64,000 nt of DNA from Deltaproteobacteria bacterium (GTDB taxonomy: Bacteria > Myxococcota_A > UBA9160 > JAJDAL01): NCBI GenBank assembly GCA_029261875.1, contig JAJDAL010000024.1, forward strand, positions 1 to 64,000, read 5' to 3'. The position numbers and the translations under genes were made by a program. Shown one piece after another: positions 1 to 10,600 of this stretch (position 1 is its first letter; every line of letters begins with the position of its first letter). The notes below the pieces were generated by a model. That model saw nothing but the letters and a program-made list of their open reading frames with translations. It did not search any database and had not been told where the DNA came from.

Positions 1-802
1 GGCCACCCTGGCCGCCCGCGACGTCGACCTCGCCGAAGCCCGGCGCGAACTGGAACGCGGTGACCAACTCCGCAGACAGGACGTCTTGAGTCTGCAACGC
101 CACGACGCCCAGGGATTCTCCGTACGCCGATCCGAGAGCGCGCGCGCGCTTGCGGCGGCGGCACTGCGACGCGCCGAGCGCGCCCTTGCGGACGCGGTCG
201 TGCGCGCGCCCTTCGACGGCACCGTCGAGTCGATTTCGGTTCAAGTGGGCGACTACCTCGCGCCCGGGACACCGGTCGCCAACGTGGCGGATCTCGCGCG
301 GGTCCGTTTGCGCGCGGGCGTGACCGCAACCGAAGCCGCCGAATTCGCTCCCGGCTTGACGGCGCGGGTATCCCTTCCGGCACTCGGGGGGCAAGCCATC
401 GAGGCGGAGATCCGCAGCGTCGGGCGCATTGCGGATCCAAACGCGGGTACCTATGCGGTCGAGTTGTGGCTCGACAACAGCGACGGTCGCATTCGCGCCG
501 GCATGGTGGGTCAGTTGACCCTGGCGGAATCCGGCGGGGTATCCGCAGCCGTGGTTCCGCGCGCGGCAGTGGTGCGCAGAGACGGCCTATTGATCGTGTT
601 TCGCGCGGAAGGGGAAGGCGACACCCTGCGCGCCATTGCGCAACCCGTGCGCGTGGGCCGGGGACGCGGTGAGCGCGTCGAGATCCTCGAGGGATTGGAG
701 GTTGGCCAGCGCGTCGTGGTGGCCGGACACTTCGCCCTCGCCGATGGCGGCCCCATCCTCGTCGACGGAAACGCTCCGCCCGCTCGAAGGGGCGAAGACT
801 GA
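1..802 (+). CDS. RND efflux periplasmic adaptor subunit (5' partial)
   Basis: Membrane-fusion (HlyD/AcrA-type) protein that bridges an inner-membrane RND pump to an outer-membrane channel. The frame is open from base 2, so the start lies before the window; the TTG at 86 is internal. The visible part begins in an Ala/Glu/Arg-rich coiled-coil hairpin, runs into the lipoyl half-motif (VVRAPFDGTVESISVQVGDY, bases about 200-260), then a beta-barrel domain and a membrane-proximal domain ending in VVVAGHFALADGGPILVD. The stop codon shares one base with the ATG of the permease (TGATG), so the two are translationally coupled and form one pump operon. The substrate cannot be told from sequence. Family assignment is secure; the N-terminal lipoprotein or signal segment is not visible. 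Confidence 0.93.
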   Translation, partial: ATLAARDVDLAEARRELERGDQLRRQDVLSLQRHDAQGFSVRRSESARALAAAALRRAERALADAVVRAPFDGTVESISVQVGDYLAPGTPVANVADLARVRLRAGVTATEAAEFAPGLTARVSLPALGGQAIEAEIRSVGRIADPNAGTYAVELWLDNSDGRIRAGMVGQLTLAESGGVSAAVVPRAAVVRRDGLLIVFRAEGEGDTLRAIAQPVRVGRGRGERVEILEGLEVGQRVVVAGHFALADGGPILVDGNAPPARRGED

Positions 803-3800
803 TGGAACGCCTGATCCGCTTCTTCGTCGAGCGACACATGCTCGTACACGTGATGGTCGCCGTCATCGTGAGCGTCGGTTACTACCAGGTTTCGAAGGCG
901 CCTCAGGAAACCTTTCCCAATGTGACGCTCCCGCGCCTGTTCGTGATCGGGACGTTGCCCGGTGCCGCGGCTCGGGACGTCGAGACCAAGATCAGCATCC
1001 CGATCGAAGAGGTCATCGAAGAGCTGAACGGCCTGAAGGAATTCAGCACCGTCATCTCGGATTCGAATTCGCGCAGCGAGGTGCGACTCCACGACGAGTT
1101 CGACGCCGAGCGCGTTCGCGAAGCGGAGCGGGACCTCCGAATTCTGGTCGATGGAATCCGCGACTTTCCCGACGAGATGGAGGACGACCCGCTCGTCATC
1201 CGCATGAATCCGAAGTTGTTTCCGGTCGTGCAGGTCGCGCTCGCGGGCCCCAGCGAGGCCCTGGTCCCGACCGCCAAAGCGCTGGAGCGGCGCCTGCGCA
1301 GCCTCGACGAAGTTTCGAAGGTGGACCTGATCGGACTTCAGGATCCCGAGGTGCGTATCTACGTCGATCCCGTACGCGCCCGGGCACTCGGAGTGACGCT
1401 GATCGATGTAATGGAGGCGGTCCGACGTCGCAATGTCTCGGGCACCGGCGGCGTACTGGAGAGCGCGAGCGATCGACGGCAGGTCGTTCTGTGGAGCCGC
1501 TTCACGGATCCCGCCGATGTGAAGAGCACGGTGTTGCGCTTCCAACCGGACGGTGGGGCGATCACCGTAGGGGATGTGGCGCGCGTCGAATCCGGCCGCG
1601 AAGACACCGGATTGATCGCCCACACCAACGGCGAACCGGGCATCTCCATGGTAGTGGTCAAGCAGGAAGACGCGGACATCCTCGACACCGTGGACCGGGT
1701 CGAAGCGCTGATGAAGGAAACCCCGCTCCCCGAAGGTGTGAGCTACGCGATCGTGTTCGACGAATCCTTCATGGCCCGCAACCGTCTGCAATTGATGGTC
1801 AGCAACGGCGCCATGGGTGCGGTGTTGGTCACGTTGACGCTTCTCCTCTTCTTGACGCCGGTTTCCGCGGCCTGGACCCTGGCGGGAATTCCAGTGGTAT
1901 TCCTCGCGACCCTGGCGCTATTCCCCGCGTTCGACTTCTCCCTCAACATGGTGACCCTCACCGGTCTGGTCGTCGTACTCGGCATGGTGGTGGACGACGC
2001 AGTAGTGGTATCCGAGCGCATCGTGACGCGTCGCCAAGCCGGCGAGGACCCCCACTCCGCGGCCATCAAGGGGGCAGCGGAGATGGCGCGCCCGGTTCTC
2101 GCCTCGGCGATCACCACGGTCTTGGCCTTCGTGCCGCTGTGGGGTCTGGCGGGAATGAGTTCGCGCATGATCGAAGCCATGCCCTGGGTCATCGGTTTGG
2201 CGCTCACGATCTCGGTACTCGAATCCTTCATCATTCTTCCTGCCCACATGTCCATGGGAAAACAACGCGAAGGCAAACTTCACAACAAACGCGCCTTCAT
2301 GCTGAAGCTCGAAGCCGCCTACCGTCTGGCGCTCGAGCAGGTCCTCGGGCGCCGTCGGCGCATCGTGGTGTTGTTCGGGGTGGTCTTGATCATCATCTTC
2401 GCCCTCATCGCACCCCAGATGCAGGTGATGCTGTATCCCCAGGATGATTCCGAAGGCGTCTATCTGAAAGTCAGCCTACCGCCGGGCACGCCCATCGAAA
2501 GTACGGAAGCCGTGATTTCGTCCATCGAGTACCAGCTTCCGATTCTGATGGGGGATGACTTGACCGCCAGCGTCGGTCGCGTCGGCCACCAACAACGCGA
2601 ACGCTACGAAGGTTCGCGCGAACGCGGTGCCGCGGAGAACGAGGGCATCATCACGGCCTTGGTGCGCCCCCTCGGCCGCAATCACACCTCCGCGGAATGG
2701 ATCGAAATTTTCCAGCGCGAACTCATCGTTCCCGAAGGCGCGGAGATCGTCTACGAGGCAGAAACCATGGGTCCGCCCATGGGATTGCCCGTGACGATTC
2801 ACGTTTCGAACAATGTCGACGACGTGCGGCGCGGCACCGCCCTCGAAGTGGCCGAGTGGGTGGGGGCACAGCAGGGCGTCGTCAACGTCGAAGTGGACGA
2901 GCGACCGGGAACGCCGCAGATCGATCTCGTCCTCGACTACGAGCGCTTGGCCCTGCGTGGGCTCGATCCCGAAGCCGTGGCGCGAACCGTACAGATTGCG
3001 TTTCAGGGTTCGATCGCATCCAAACACCGGGATCTCGACGAGACCACGGACCTGCGGGTGATGCTGGCCCCCGACGCCCGACGCTCGCTCGACTCCCTGC
3101 TCGAATTACCGGTGCGAAGCGCGCGCGGCGAACTCGTCCAATTGCGCGACGTCGTGACCCCCATTGAGCTCCCCTCGGTATCGCGCATCTACCACCGGGA
3201 GGGCCAGCGCACCGCCACGGTGACGGCACAGTTTGCACCCGGCGCCCCCTATACGGCGGTGTCTTTCGCCGACTACACGGAAAAAGAGTTGCTCCCGCGC
3301 TACGCGGGAATCCCCGGGCTCAACATCGAGATCGGCGGGGAAGCGGTCGAAACCCGCAAGACCACGGGGAGCATGGGCGTGTTGGCGCTCTTCGCTTTCG
3401 CGGGTATCACGTTGGTGATCGCCCTGATGCTCGGCTCGTTCCTCGAGGCCGCATTCGTCGTTGCCATCATTCCGTTCGCCATCGCGGGCGTGATCCTGGC
3501 GTTCTTCCTCCACGGCCAACCGCTTTCCATGTTCGCGATGATGGGTGCCATCGGGCTCGCGGGCGTGGTCGTCAATGCCTCCATCGTGATGGTGGATTCC
3601 GTGCACCGACGCCTGCAGACCCTCCCCCAACACGACAAAGCAGCTCGACGCGAAGCCTTGATCGACGCCGTGGTCAGCCGCCTGCGTCCGATCCTGGTGA
3701 CGACGTTGACGACCCTCGGCGGTGTCCTTCCCATGGCCTACGGCATCGGCGGCCACGATGCCGTGGTCGCCCCCATGTCGCTCGCCATCGGCTGGGGACT

Positions 3801-3960
3801 GGCCTTCTCGACGCTCGTGACATTGTTCTTGGTCCCGGCCCTCTACACGTTGGCGAGCGACCTGCGCATGCTCGGCTTCGCGGGGCTCCTCTCGAAGTTC
3901 CGCTCCACCGAGAGCCCCTCCGAAGCAGAGGATGTGGGCGCGCCCGCGCCGACGAGCTGA
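802..3960 (+). CDS. RND family efflux permease
   Basis: Proton-driven inner-membrane exporter of the AcrB/MexF/hydrophobe-amphiphile superfamily, 1052 aa, the usual full length. The N-terminal segment (MERLIRFFVERHMLVHVMVA) is TM1. A large periplasmic loop follows, then TM2-6 with the proton-relay Asp pair in GMVVDDAVVV (residues 398-399). A second periplasmic loop and a second six-helix block (about residues 855-1030, GLAGVVVNASIVMVD) complete the duplicated fold. The ATG overlaps the adaptor stop by one base. The cytoplasmic tail is short and acidic. A hairpin 11 bases after the stop probably ends the transcript. No outer-membrane TolC gene is in the window; it may lie upstream. Confidence 0.95.
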   Translation: MERLIRFFVERHMLVHVMVAVIVSVGYYQVSKAPQETFPNVTLPRLFVIGTLPGAAARDVETKISIPIEEVIEELNGLKEFSTVISDSNSRSEVRLHDEFDAERVREAERDLRILVDGIRDFPDEMEDDPLVIRMNPKLFPVVQVALAGPSEALVPTAKALERRLRSLDEVSKVDLIGLQDPEVRIYVDPVRARALGVTLIDVMEAVRRRNVSGTGGVLESASDRRQVVLWSRFTDPADVKSTVLRFQPDGGAITVGDVARVESGREDTGLIAHTNGEPGISMVVVKQEDADILDTVDRVEALMKETPLPEGVSYAIVFDESFMARNRLQLMVSNGAMGAVLVTLTLLLFLTPVSAAWTLAGIPVVFLATLALFPAFDFSLNMVTLTGLVVVLGMVVDDAVVVSERIVTRRQAGEDPHSAAIKGAAEMARPVLASAITTVLAFVPLWGLAGMSSRMIEAMPWVIGLALTISVLESFIILPAHMSMGKQREGKLHNKRAFMLKLEAAYRLALEQVLGRRRRIVVLFGVVLIIIFALIAPQMQVMLYPQDDSEGVYLKVSLPPGTPIESTEAVISSIEYQLPILMGDDLTASVGRVGHQQRERYEGSRERGAAENEGIITALVRPLGRNHTSAEWIEIFQRELIVPEGAEIVYEAETMGPPMGLPVTIHVSNNVDDVRRGTALEVAEWVGAQQGVVNVEVDERPGTPQIDLVLDYERLALRGLDPEAVARTVQIAFQGSIASKHRDLDETTDLRVMLAPDARRSLDSLLELPVRSARGELVQLRDVVTPIELPSVSRIYHREGQRTATVTAQFAPGAPYTAVSFADYTEKELLPRYAGIPGLNIEIGGEAVETRKTTGSMGVLALFAFAGITLVIALMLGSFLEAAFVVAIIPFAIAGVILAFFLHGQPLSMFAMMGAIGLAGVVVNASIVMVDSVHRRLQTLPQHDKAARREALIDAVVSRLRPILVTTLTTLGGVLPMAYGIGGHDAVVAPMSLAIGWGLAFSTLVTLFLVPALYTLASDLRMLGFAGLLSKFRSTESPSEAEDVGAPAPTS

Positions 3961-3970
3961 ATCGTTGAAG

Positions 3971-3986
3971 CCCCACGACTGTGGGG
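3971..3986 (+). terminator. Hairpin after RND permease
   Basis: A perfect inverted repeat, CCCCAC-gact-GTGGGG, begins 10 bases after the permease stop. It is followed by AATAGGTTACAATT rather than a clean T-run, so termination may be partial. The TACAAT at 3994-3999 could be the -10 of the next gene, but I see no convincing -35. Confidence 0.5.
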
Positions 3987-4068
3987 AATAGGTTACAATT
4001 CTTCGCCGGAGGGTTGGACGCCGCATGTCGCGCCAAAACCCGATTTTCATAAGTGTTTGTTTTTTAAA

Positions 4069-7000
4069 ATGAATATTTCACCCCTTCCGACCTTTGCCCG
4101 ATTGCTTCCACTCGCCCTACTGGCCATCGTCGCGCCGACCCCCGCGCTCGCCGTTCCCGCTCCCGAGGAATGCCCGATTACCGCGGAGTTCGAACCGGAG
4201 TACGAAGTCCGCGAGCGCGTGGTCCCGCCGGACCCCCCGCAGCCCGGCTCCACCGAGGACGCCACCTATCTGAAACAGAACTGTGCCTGGGTGGGGCGGC
4301 CCATCAGTGGCGGTTTCGAGCGACGCTACGCGTTCACCGCGGATCCGAACGAATTCATCGTTGGCGACGGTGGCCCCGTCGACGTATTGCTGACGAACTC
4401 TGGCCCCATCGACTGGCCCGAATGCTTCGGTTTCGACGTTCCGTGCGTCGAATTCGGTTCGCGCGTCCTCTTGAAAGAAGAAGAGGCGGACGGAACGTTG
4501 TCGGATGAGGAGTTCACATTCTTCTTCGCCCGCCCCTTCTGGACACTGACCCAGAAAGAGGACCAGCTGTGCGTGACGGAAGGGGCGACCTCGTGCGAAT
4601 ACGTGCTCACCTATCTGTTCGGCAGCAACGGATCGATCGATGGCGTTCAGAACTTCCAGTTGGCCATTCGCCACGACCAGCAGGCGATGCTGGCGATCGG
4701 AAACAGCCTCAACACCTTCGGTTACATCGGGCTTTCGTTCGAGCCGCCCAAGCGCCCCGCGGTAGTGGATGGCGACTACAGCATCTCGGGTAGCGTGCAG
4801 GATCCGAGCGACATTGTCTTGGTGGGAAACGAGTTCGCGTTCAAGGTGGGGACCATCCTCACGTCGAACGTGCGCCTGTCGAATTCGGGCAACGGACCGC
4901 TCCTCAACCCCCACATCGACATCGAGCCGGACCCGTCGTTGTTTCGGCAACTCTCGGGCCCGACCCCGCCGTTCCCTTCCGTCCTCGAGCGGCGAAGCAA
5001 CTTCCTGGTGCAGTACCAATTCGAGGCCATCGGCGCGGGGCGCTATGACGGCGACACCACGATCACCGGCAGCAGCATCAAGGGAGAAGCGTTTCAGCGT
5101 GTGATCCCAGGCGAAGACGTCCTGATCGTCGACCGCGTGGGAGTGGAGGTCAGCGTTCCCCAAACCAAGTACAAAGCCGGCGAGAATTTCGTCGCCACGG
5201 TGACGGTTCGTTCCGTGGAATCGAATCCCGTCACCGTTTCGTTCGTCGATCCTCTACTGCAGTCGAGCAGCGCCGATGTGTTGAGCATCGACCCCATTGC
5301 GTCGCCCGGTTCCTTCGAACTCACCGCGAGCGATCGCGTGCGTACCTTCCAAGTCCCGGTCCTCGCCAAGAACGGCGGCGTTGCCAACCTGACGAGCACC
5401 ATCGACGTCGAGATCCCTGGCGAAGGTGTGTCCCAGAAGTCGGACACCAAGCAGATCACCGTGGACCCGCTCAATGTCGTCATCACCCCCGACCCGCGGC
5501 TGCTGAATCTCGACGATTTCGAAGAAAACGAGATTCCTACGGTCGATATCGCGGTCGAAGTATCCAACGGCGGCACCCAGACGGTTCCCAATGTGTTCGC
5601 CCCCAACCAACTGAGTATCTTCGTCGCCAACGGAGACATCGATGGCGGGTCGGACATGGTTTACCAGTCCGGTCCCAAAGAGAATGGGACGCCGCTCCTC
5701 GACCTGGCCCTCGGGAACTTCGCCCCCGGCGCAAGTCGCACGCTCATCTACACCTATGCGGTTGGATCCGTCGGAAAGAACGACATCAAGGCCCTTTTCT
5801 CCTACGAAAATGCCGGCGGCGGAACATCGACGGTGTCGGGAGAGGGAGGCTTCACCTCGATCGACCAGGTGATTCGCCTCGCCGCCTCGACCTCCCACAT
5901 GGTGACGAACAGCAATGGCAGCAGCGTCGAAGTCGACCTCGTCTCCGAAGGCGATCGACTCGAAGGCGAAATCCACCCCGGGGATTCCATCGTTTACGAA
6001 GGAACCGGCTGGAACGAGTCCGGAGGGCCCATCGTCGTTACGCTCGACGGCGAAGAAGTGAACACGTTCGCCGCCAACGATGCGTTCGTCGGCGTGTTTC
6101 CGTTGCCTCAGTTTCCCGTCGAAATTTTTGGATCCGAGAAGCAATGCGCCCAGGAACTGGTCGCCACCCAGGACGGCCTCGAGCGGACCCTGCTGATCGT
6201 CGGGGAGTTGGCCGCACGGGCCGTGCTCGCAGAAAACGCAACCCACGCCGATGGCACCGCGGTCGCAGTCAATGATGCCGTGTGCTCGGGCGCGGACCCG
6301 GAGATCCCGGCCAACGGCGATAGCCTGTTGCTCCTGGTCTCGGCTTTCGAGGAGGTTCTTTCGAACGAGCGAACGCCGGACTGGATCGGCTTGTGGATTG
6401 CGACGCAACAGGGGAGCACGCGATTGGTTGCTCCGGGCGGCGTATTCACAAAGAATCTGATCGTCTACAACGGTGGACCGCGCAGCTTTCCGCTGCCGGG
6501 CGTTGCGCTCCTCAACTTCTTCGAGTCCGGAAGCCAGAGCAACGGGCTTGCGAATGCCTCGTTCGATACCGCCAACAGTCCCGCCCTACCGACGCCCCAG
6601 ATCATCGGAGGGAGTATCGAGTTCATCAACGAACCGGGGACGCTCGTTCAGATGGAGATACCGCTGACGTTCCTCGATGGATCGCAACCGCCGGCGACCG
6701 GCGAAGCCTGTGCGATTTCGATTCCAGGTCAACCGTCGGGCTCCGTTCCCGCGCTGGAGGTCGGTGGCTCCATCAATCTGAAACAGGGCGTTTCGGGACC
6801 GGGCTTCGTGAGTGCATCCGGTGCCATCTGGTTCCAGGGAAACTCGGACATTCAACCCTGCCCGGTTTCTGGACTCCCGAGTCTTTCGATCAACACAAAG
6901 ACGATCGTGATCAACTTCGCACCGACCTTCACCATCTCGAGCGCGTCCATCAATCCCGGCTCGAGCGTACTCGAAGTCGCGAGCAACGACGGATTCGCTG

Positions 7001-7581
7001 CCGGTGACCAGATCGTGATTGGACCCGGCGACGAAAACCGCGACCCGGCGACCGTCGCGGCCCTGGGCTCCTTGATCCTGGCAGAACCGTTGCAGAACGC
7101 GCATCCGGCGGGGACCTTGATCGTCAACGTATCGGCACCGCCCTTGGACATCCCGATTCCGCCGGACGACGATTCCGACCAGGACGGCGTGGTGAATTGG
7201 GAAGACAACTGTGTGGACGTAGCCAACCCCGCTCTCGGCAGCGGAGGACAGCCCAGTCGTTTGGTTTTCCAGACCACCACCGGCGGCCAGCTCGATGACG
7301 ATGCCGACGGTTTCGGAAATCAGTGCGACGCGAAGTTCACCGGCGGCCAGTTCGTCGGGGGCCAGGATCTGACCCAGGTAATCGTTTCCTTCAACAAGGA
7401 TCGATCGGGCACCAACTGCGGCCTCACCCAGAATCAGCCTTGCGCCAAGTTCGACCTCGACAACTCGGGCCAGTTCATCGGCGCAACCGACCTCGTGCGT
7501 ACCTACCAGCTATTCAACACGAAGGCGGGCCCGAAGTGCGACGATTGCCCGCGAGCCTGTATCGGCCCGAGCTGCCCCTAG
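4069..7581 (+). CDS. Large secreted protein with TSP3-like and dockerin-like C-terminus
   Basis: 1170-aa exported protein of unknown role. I start it at the ATG at 4069 because it opens a clean signal peptide (MNISPLPTFARLLPLALL then Ala-rich to PALA); the upstream TTG adds only four residues. The body is beta-rich, with repeated Ig/CARDB-like stretches. Near residue 1032 there is a thrombospondin-type-3-like Asp-rich segment (DDDSDQDGVVNWEDNC, then DDDADGFGNQC). The last 80 residues hold two dockerin-like calcium loops (FNKDRSGTNC and FDLDNSGQFIGATDL) and a Cys-rich tail (CDDCPRACIGPSC). Such ends are common on cell-surface or secreted proteins of deltaproteobacteria. No cohesin is seen nearby. 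It is convergent with the PKS gene, only 20 bases away. Confidence 0.85.
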   Translation: MNISPLPTFARLLPLALLAIVAPTPALAVPAPEECPITAEFEPEYEVRERVVPPDPPQPGSTEDATYLKQNCAWVGRPISGGFERRYAFTADPNEFIVGDGGPVDVLLTNSGPIDWPECFGFDVPCVEFGSRVLLKEEEADGTLSDEEFTFFFARPFWTLTQKEDQLCVTEGATSCEYVLTYLFGSNGSIDGVQNFQLAIRHDQQAMLAIGNSLNTFGYIGLSFEPPKRPAVVDGDYSISGSVQDPSDIVLVGNEFAFKVGTILTSNVRLSNSGNGPLLNPHIDIEPDPSLFRQLSGPTPPFPSVLERRSNFLVQYQFEAIGAGRYDGDTTITGSSIKGEAFQRVIPGEDVLIVDRVGVEVSVPQTKYKAGENFVATVTVRSVESNPVTVSFVDPLLQSSSADVLSIDPIASPGSFELTASDRVRTFQVPVLAKNGGVANLTSTIDVEIPGEGVSQKSDTKQITVDPLNVVITPDPRLLNLDDFEENEIPTVDIAVEVSNGGTQTVPNVFAPNQLSIFVANGDIDGGSDMVYQSGPKENGTPLLDLALGNFAPGASRTLIYTYAVGSVGKNDIKALFSYENAGGGTSTVSGEGGFTSIDQVIRLAASTSHMVTNSNGSSVEVDLVSEGDRLEGEIHPGDSIVYEGTGWNESGGPIVVTLDGEEVNTFAANDAFVGVFPLPQFPVEIFGSEKQCAQELVATQDGLERTLLIVGELAARAVLAENATHADGTAVAVNDAVCSGADPEIPANGDSLLLLVSAFEEVLSNERTPDWIGLWIATQQGSTRLVAPGGVFTKNLIVYNGGPRSFPLPGVALLNFFESGSQSNGLANASFDTANSPALPTPQIIGGSIEFINEPGTLVQMEIPLTFLDGSQPPATGEACAISIPGQPSGSVPALEVGGSINLKQGVSGPGFVSASGAIWFQGNSDIQPCPVSGLPSLSINTKTIVINFAPTFTISSASINPGSSVLEVASNDGFAAGDQIVIGPGDENRDPATVAALGSLILAEPLQNAHPAGTLIVNVSAPPLDIPIPPDDDSDQDGVVNWEDNCVDVANPALGSGGQPSRLVFQTTTGGQLDDDADGFGNQCDAKFTGGQFVGGQDLTQVIVSFNKDRSGTNCGLTQNQPCAKFDLDNSGQFIGATDLVRTYQLFNTKAGPKCDDCPRACIGPSCP

Positions 7582-7601
7582 GGAAACCGCGCGCTCGGGA
7601 T

Positions 7602-10600
7602 CTACGCGGCCGGCGGTGCTTCTGCCGGGGCGATCGACGTCTGTTCGACCGGCTCGCCGGCGGCACAAGCTGGAGTTTCCGCTTCCAACAGCTCGAGGAC
7701 GCGATCGGCGAGATCCTCCACACTGGGGCCGTGCAGGTCGACGGGTGACAACATCACGCCGAAGGATTCGTGCATCCAGTTGCGCAATTCGAAAGAAGTC
7801 AACGAATCGAGTCCGAGTTCCTTGATCGGAACCGAAAGCTCCAGGCGCTCCACTTCGCAACCCAGGACTTTGGCCGTACGCACCGCCAGACTGCCCACGA
7901 CCAAACCGTGCGGATCACTCGAAGTCTGAAGGAGTTGTAGAATGGGAACCTCCTGGCGCGCTTCCGCGTGCTCCGCCGCCAGCCACTGGAATCGCCCGGG
8001 GAGTGTCTCTCGCGGGGTCCAGCCGTCGCGGAACAGCCCCCAATCGAATCGGCCAACGGTGAGATTCGCGAGTGGACTGCACAAGAACTCACTCAACGGT
8101 TCCAGGGCGTCTTCCGGATCGAGGGGCAACAAGCCTCTCCGCATCAGCGACTCGAATGCTTCGTGGCGTGCCACGTATCCGACCTGGTCGATGACTCCCC
8201 ACGCGACGGTCTGACCGGGAAGTCCGAGACCGCGCCGATGTTCGGCCAGAGATTCCAAGAACGCGCAACCCGCCGCGTAGTTGACTTGTCCGGGATTGCC
8301 CGCCAAGCCCATCGCCGAAGAGAACATCAAGAAGACGTCGAGAGATCGATCGCGCGTCTGCTCGTGAAGTACCCAGGCTCCCTTGAGTTTGGGATGCAGT
8401 GCGGTTTCCCAACTTTCCGGATCCATCTGAGCCAGCGCGCGATCGGACAAAGACATGGCGGCGTGTACGACACCGCGTAGGGGGGGCAGCGTCCGATCCA
8501 CCTGCTCCAAAACGTCCTTTACCTGCTCCGCATCCGTCACATCGGCCGCGGCCACCTTCACGTGGGCCCCCCGCTCGCGAAGCCGTTCGATGGCGAGCGC
8601 GGCTTCGGGTCCGGGATCACTTCGGCTCATCAAAACCAGATGGCGCGCGCCCTGCTCGACCATCCATTGAGCCGCCGCCAAGGAGAACCCACCCAGTCCA
8701 CCACTGATCAAATAGGTGGCTTCGGGTGCCAGCCGCTGTTCGAAGGGCGCACGAACCACGACTTCGTCGAGGTCGTGATCGAACACGAGTTTCCCCGTAT
8801 GCCGCGTTCGGGACATGAGACGAAAGGTTTCGCTGGCCTCGGTGATCGGAAAGACCCGGTGCGGAAGAGGCGTATAGACGCCTTCCCGGAAACCGTCCAT
8901 GACTTGCTCGAACAGGGTCCGGATCAATCCCGTGCGATTCAGCAGCGCGTGATAGAGATCCACCGTCACCAAGCTGCGATTGTCGACCAACGGACGCAAC
9001 CCGATCCGACGATTGGCGTACAGGTCTCGCTTTCCGATCTCGACGAAACGACCGTAGGGAGCGAGGATCGACAAACCCGCATCGGCCCCTTCTGCAGCCA
9101 GCGAGTTGAGCACGACATCCACGCCTCGATCACCGGTCTCGTCCGCAATCTCTTTGGCGAAGTCCAAGCTCCGCGAATCCATCACTTTCGAAACCCCGAG
9201 CGAGTTCAGGAATTTTCGCTTCTCCGGATTTCCGGCGGTTGCATAGATCGAAGACCCGATGCGACGAGCGATTTGAATCGCGGCCAGCCCGACCCCGCCC
9301 GAGGCGGAGTGAATCAAGACGCTTTCGTCGGCCAGGAGGCGCGCTTTATCGACCAGCGCGTACTGGGCCGTCAAGAAGGCCACAGGAATGGTCGCGGCCT
9401 CCTGGAAGCGCATCGCGTCGGGAATCGCCACCAGCAGATCGCAATGCGTCGTCACCTGCGAGGCAAAGCCATGGCGGCCCAATCCCATGACCCGGTCACC
9501 CACCGCAAAGCGGTCGACACCCGCCCCCACCTGAACGACGCTGCCCGCCAGTTCGAGGCCCAGCACATCGACATCATCGGCCTTGGGGTAGAGGTTCATC
9601 GCCTTCAATACGTCGGCAAAGTTGAGGCCACTCGCGGAAACCGCGACCGTCACCTCGCCGGGGCCCGGCGCGGGAGCGGTTGCGGACACGAGCGCGAGCT
9701 GATCCAGGTCTCCGGGCGCGCGGGTTTCCAACCGATAAGACACGTCTTGCGGTTTCCCCTTCAAGTCGGCCGCAGACAGTGCGCGACGCGGCAGTCGTCG
9801 GATCCGACGCAGGAAACGGCTAGAACCCCGCAACGCCACTTCTTCGCCCGCAGGGCCGTTCCAGATCTCGTTGAAGAGCGCTTCGTCCTGATCGACGCCC
9901 GCGGGATCCAAGTCGATCGCCGTGGGATGGAGAGTGGGGTGCTCGGAACCGATGACCCGGACGACACCCCACGCCGGCGCGCCCGCCGGTGAAACCGTCT
10001 GTTCGTCCGAAACCGACCACGCACCGCGCGTTCCGACCCACAGACGCGGGGATCGGCCGCTGTGCTCCAGCGCTTGCGCCAGGCGCACGAGACTGTAGGA
10101 ACCCATCTCCACCTCGCCCGTCAACTGGTCGAGGTTCCCGGGTTCCGCTGCAACATCCAGGTTCCATAGATGAACGACACCCGCCAGTTCGCCGACCCCT
10201 TCTACCACCGCCCACAGGTCCTCGAGACGATCCGCGCGCACCTCGAAACGCGTGTCGCTTTCACGAACGTAGTCTTCGCCGGAATAGACGAGCACGCATT
10301 CGCGCCCCTGCTCCTCGATTTGCGTTGCCAGACGCTCGCCGACACCACCGCGATCCGACAACACGAGAAATACGCCATCCGCCGCTTCGCAAACGACTTC
10401 CGATCGAGTCTCGACGGCCGGGGCGCGCGCCACCAGGAGTAGATTCCCTGCGGTTGCCATCCGCGATTTCAAGACCGCGGTATCGACGAGACCCGTTTCC
10501 CCGAAAACCTGCAGCCATTCGGGTTCCGTCAGCAGGGGAGAAGTCTTGCGCAGGTCGTGGTCCGTGAAGCGCCACCAGCCCCAGGTCAGACCGAACGTCA

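Noticed and set aside
3965-3999. TTGAAG and TACAAT as a promoter for the secreted protein
   Set aside because: Spacing of 23 bases is too long for sigma-70.
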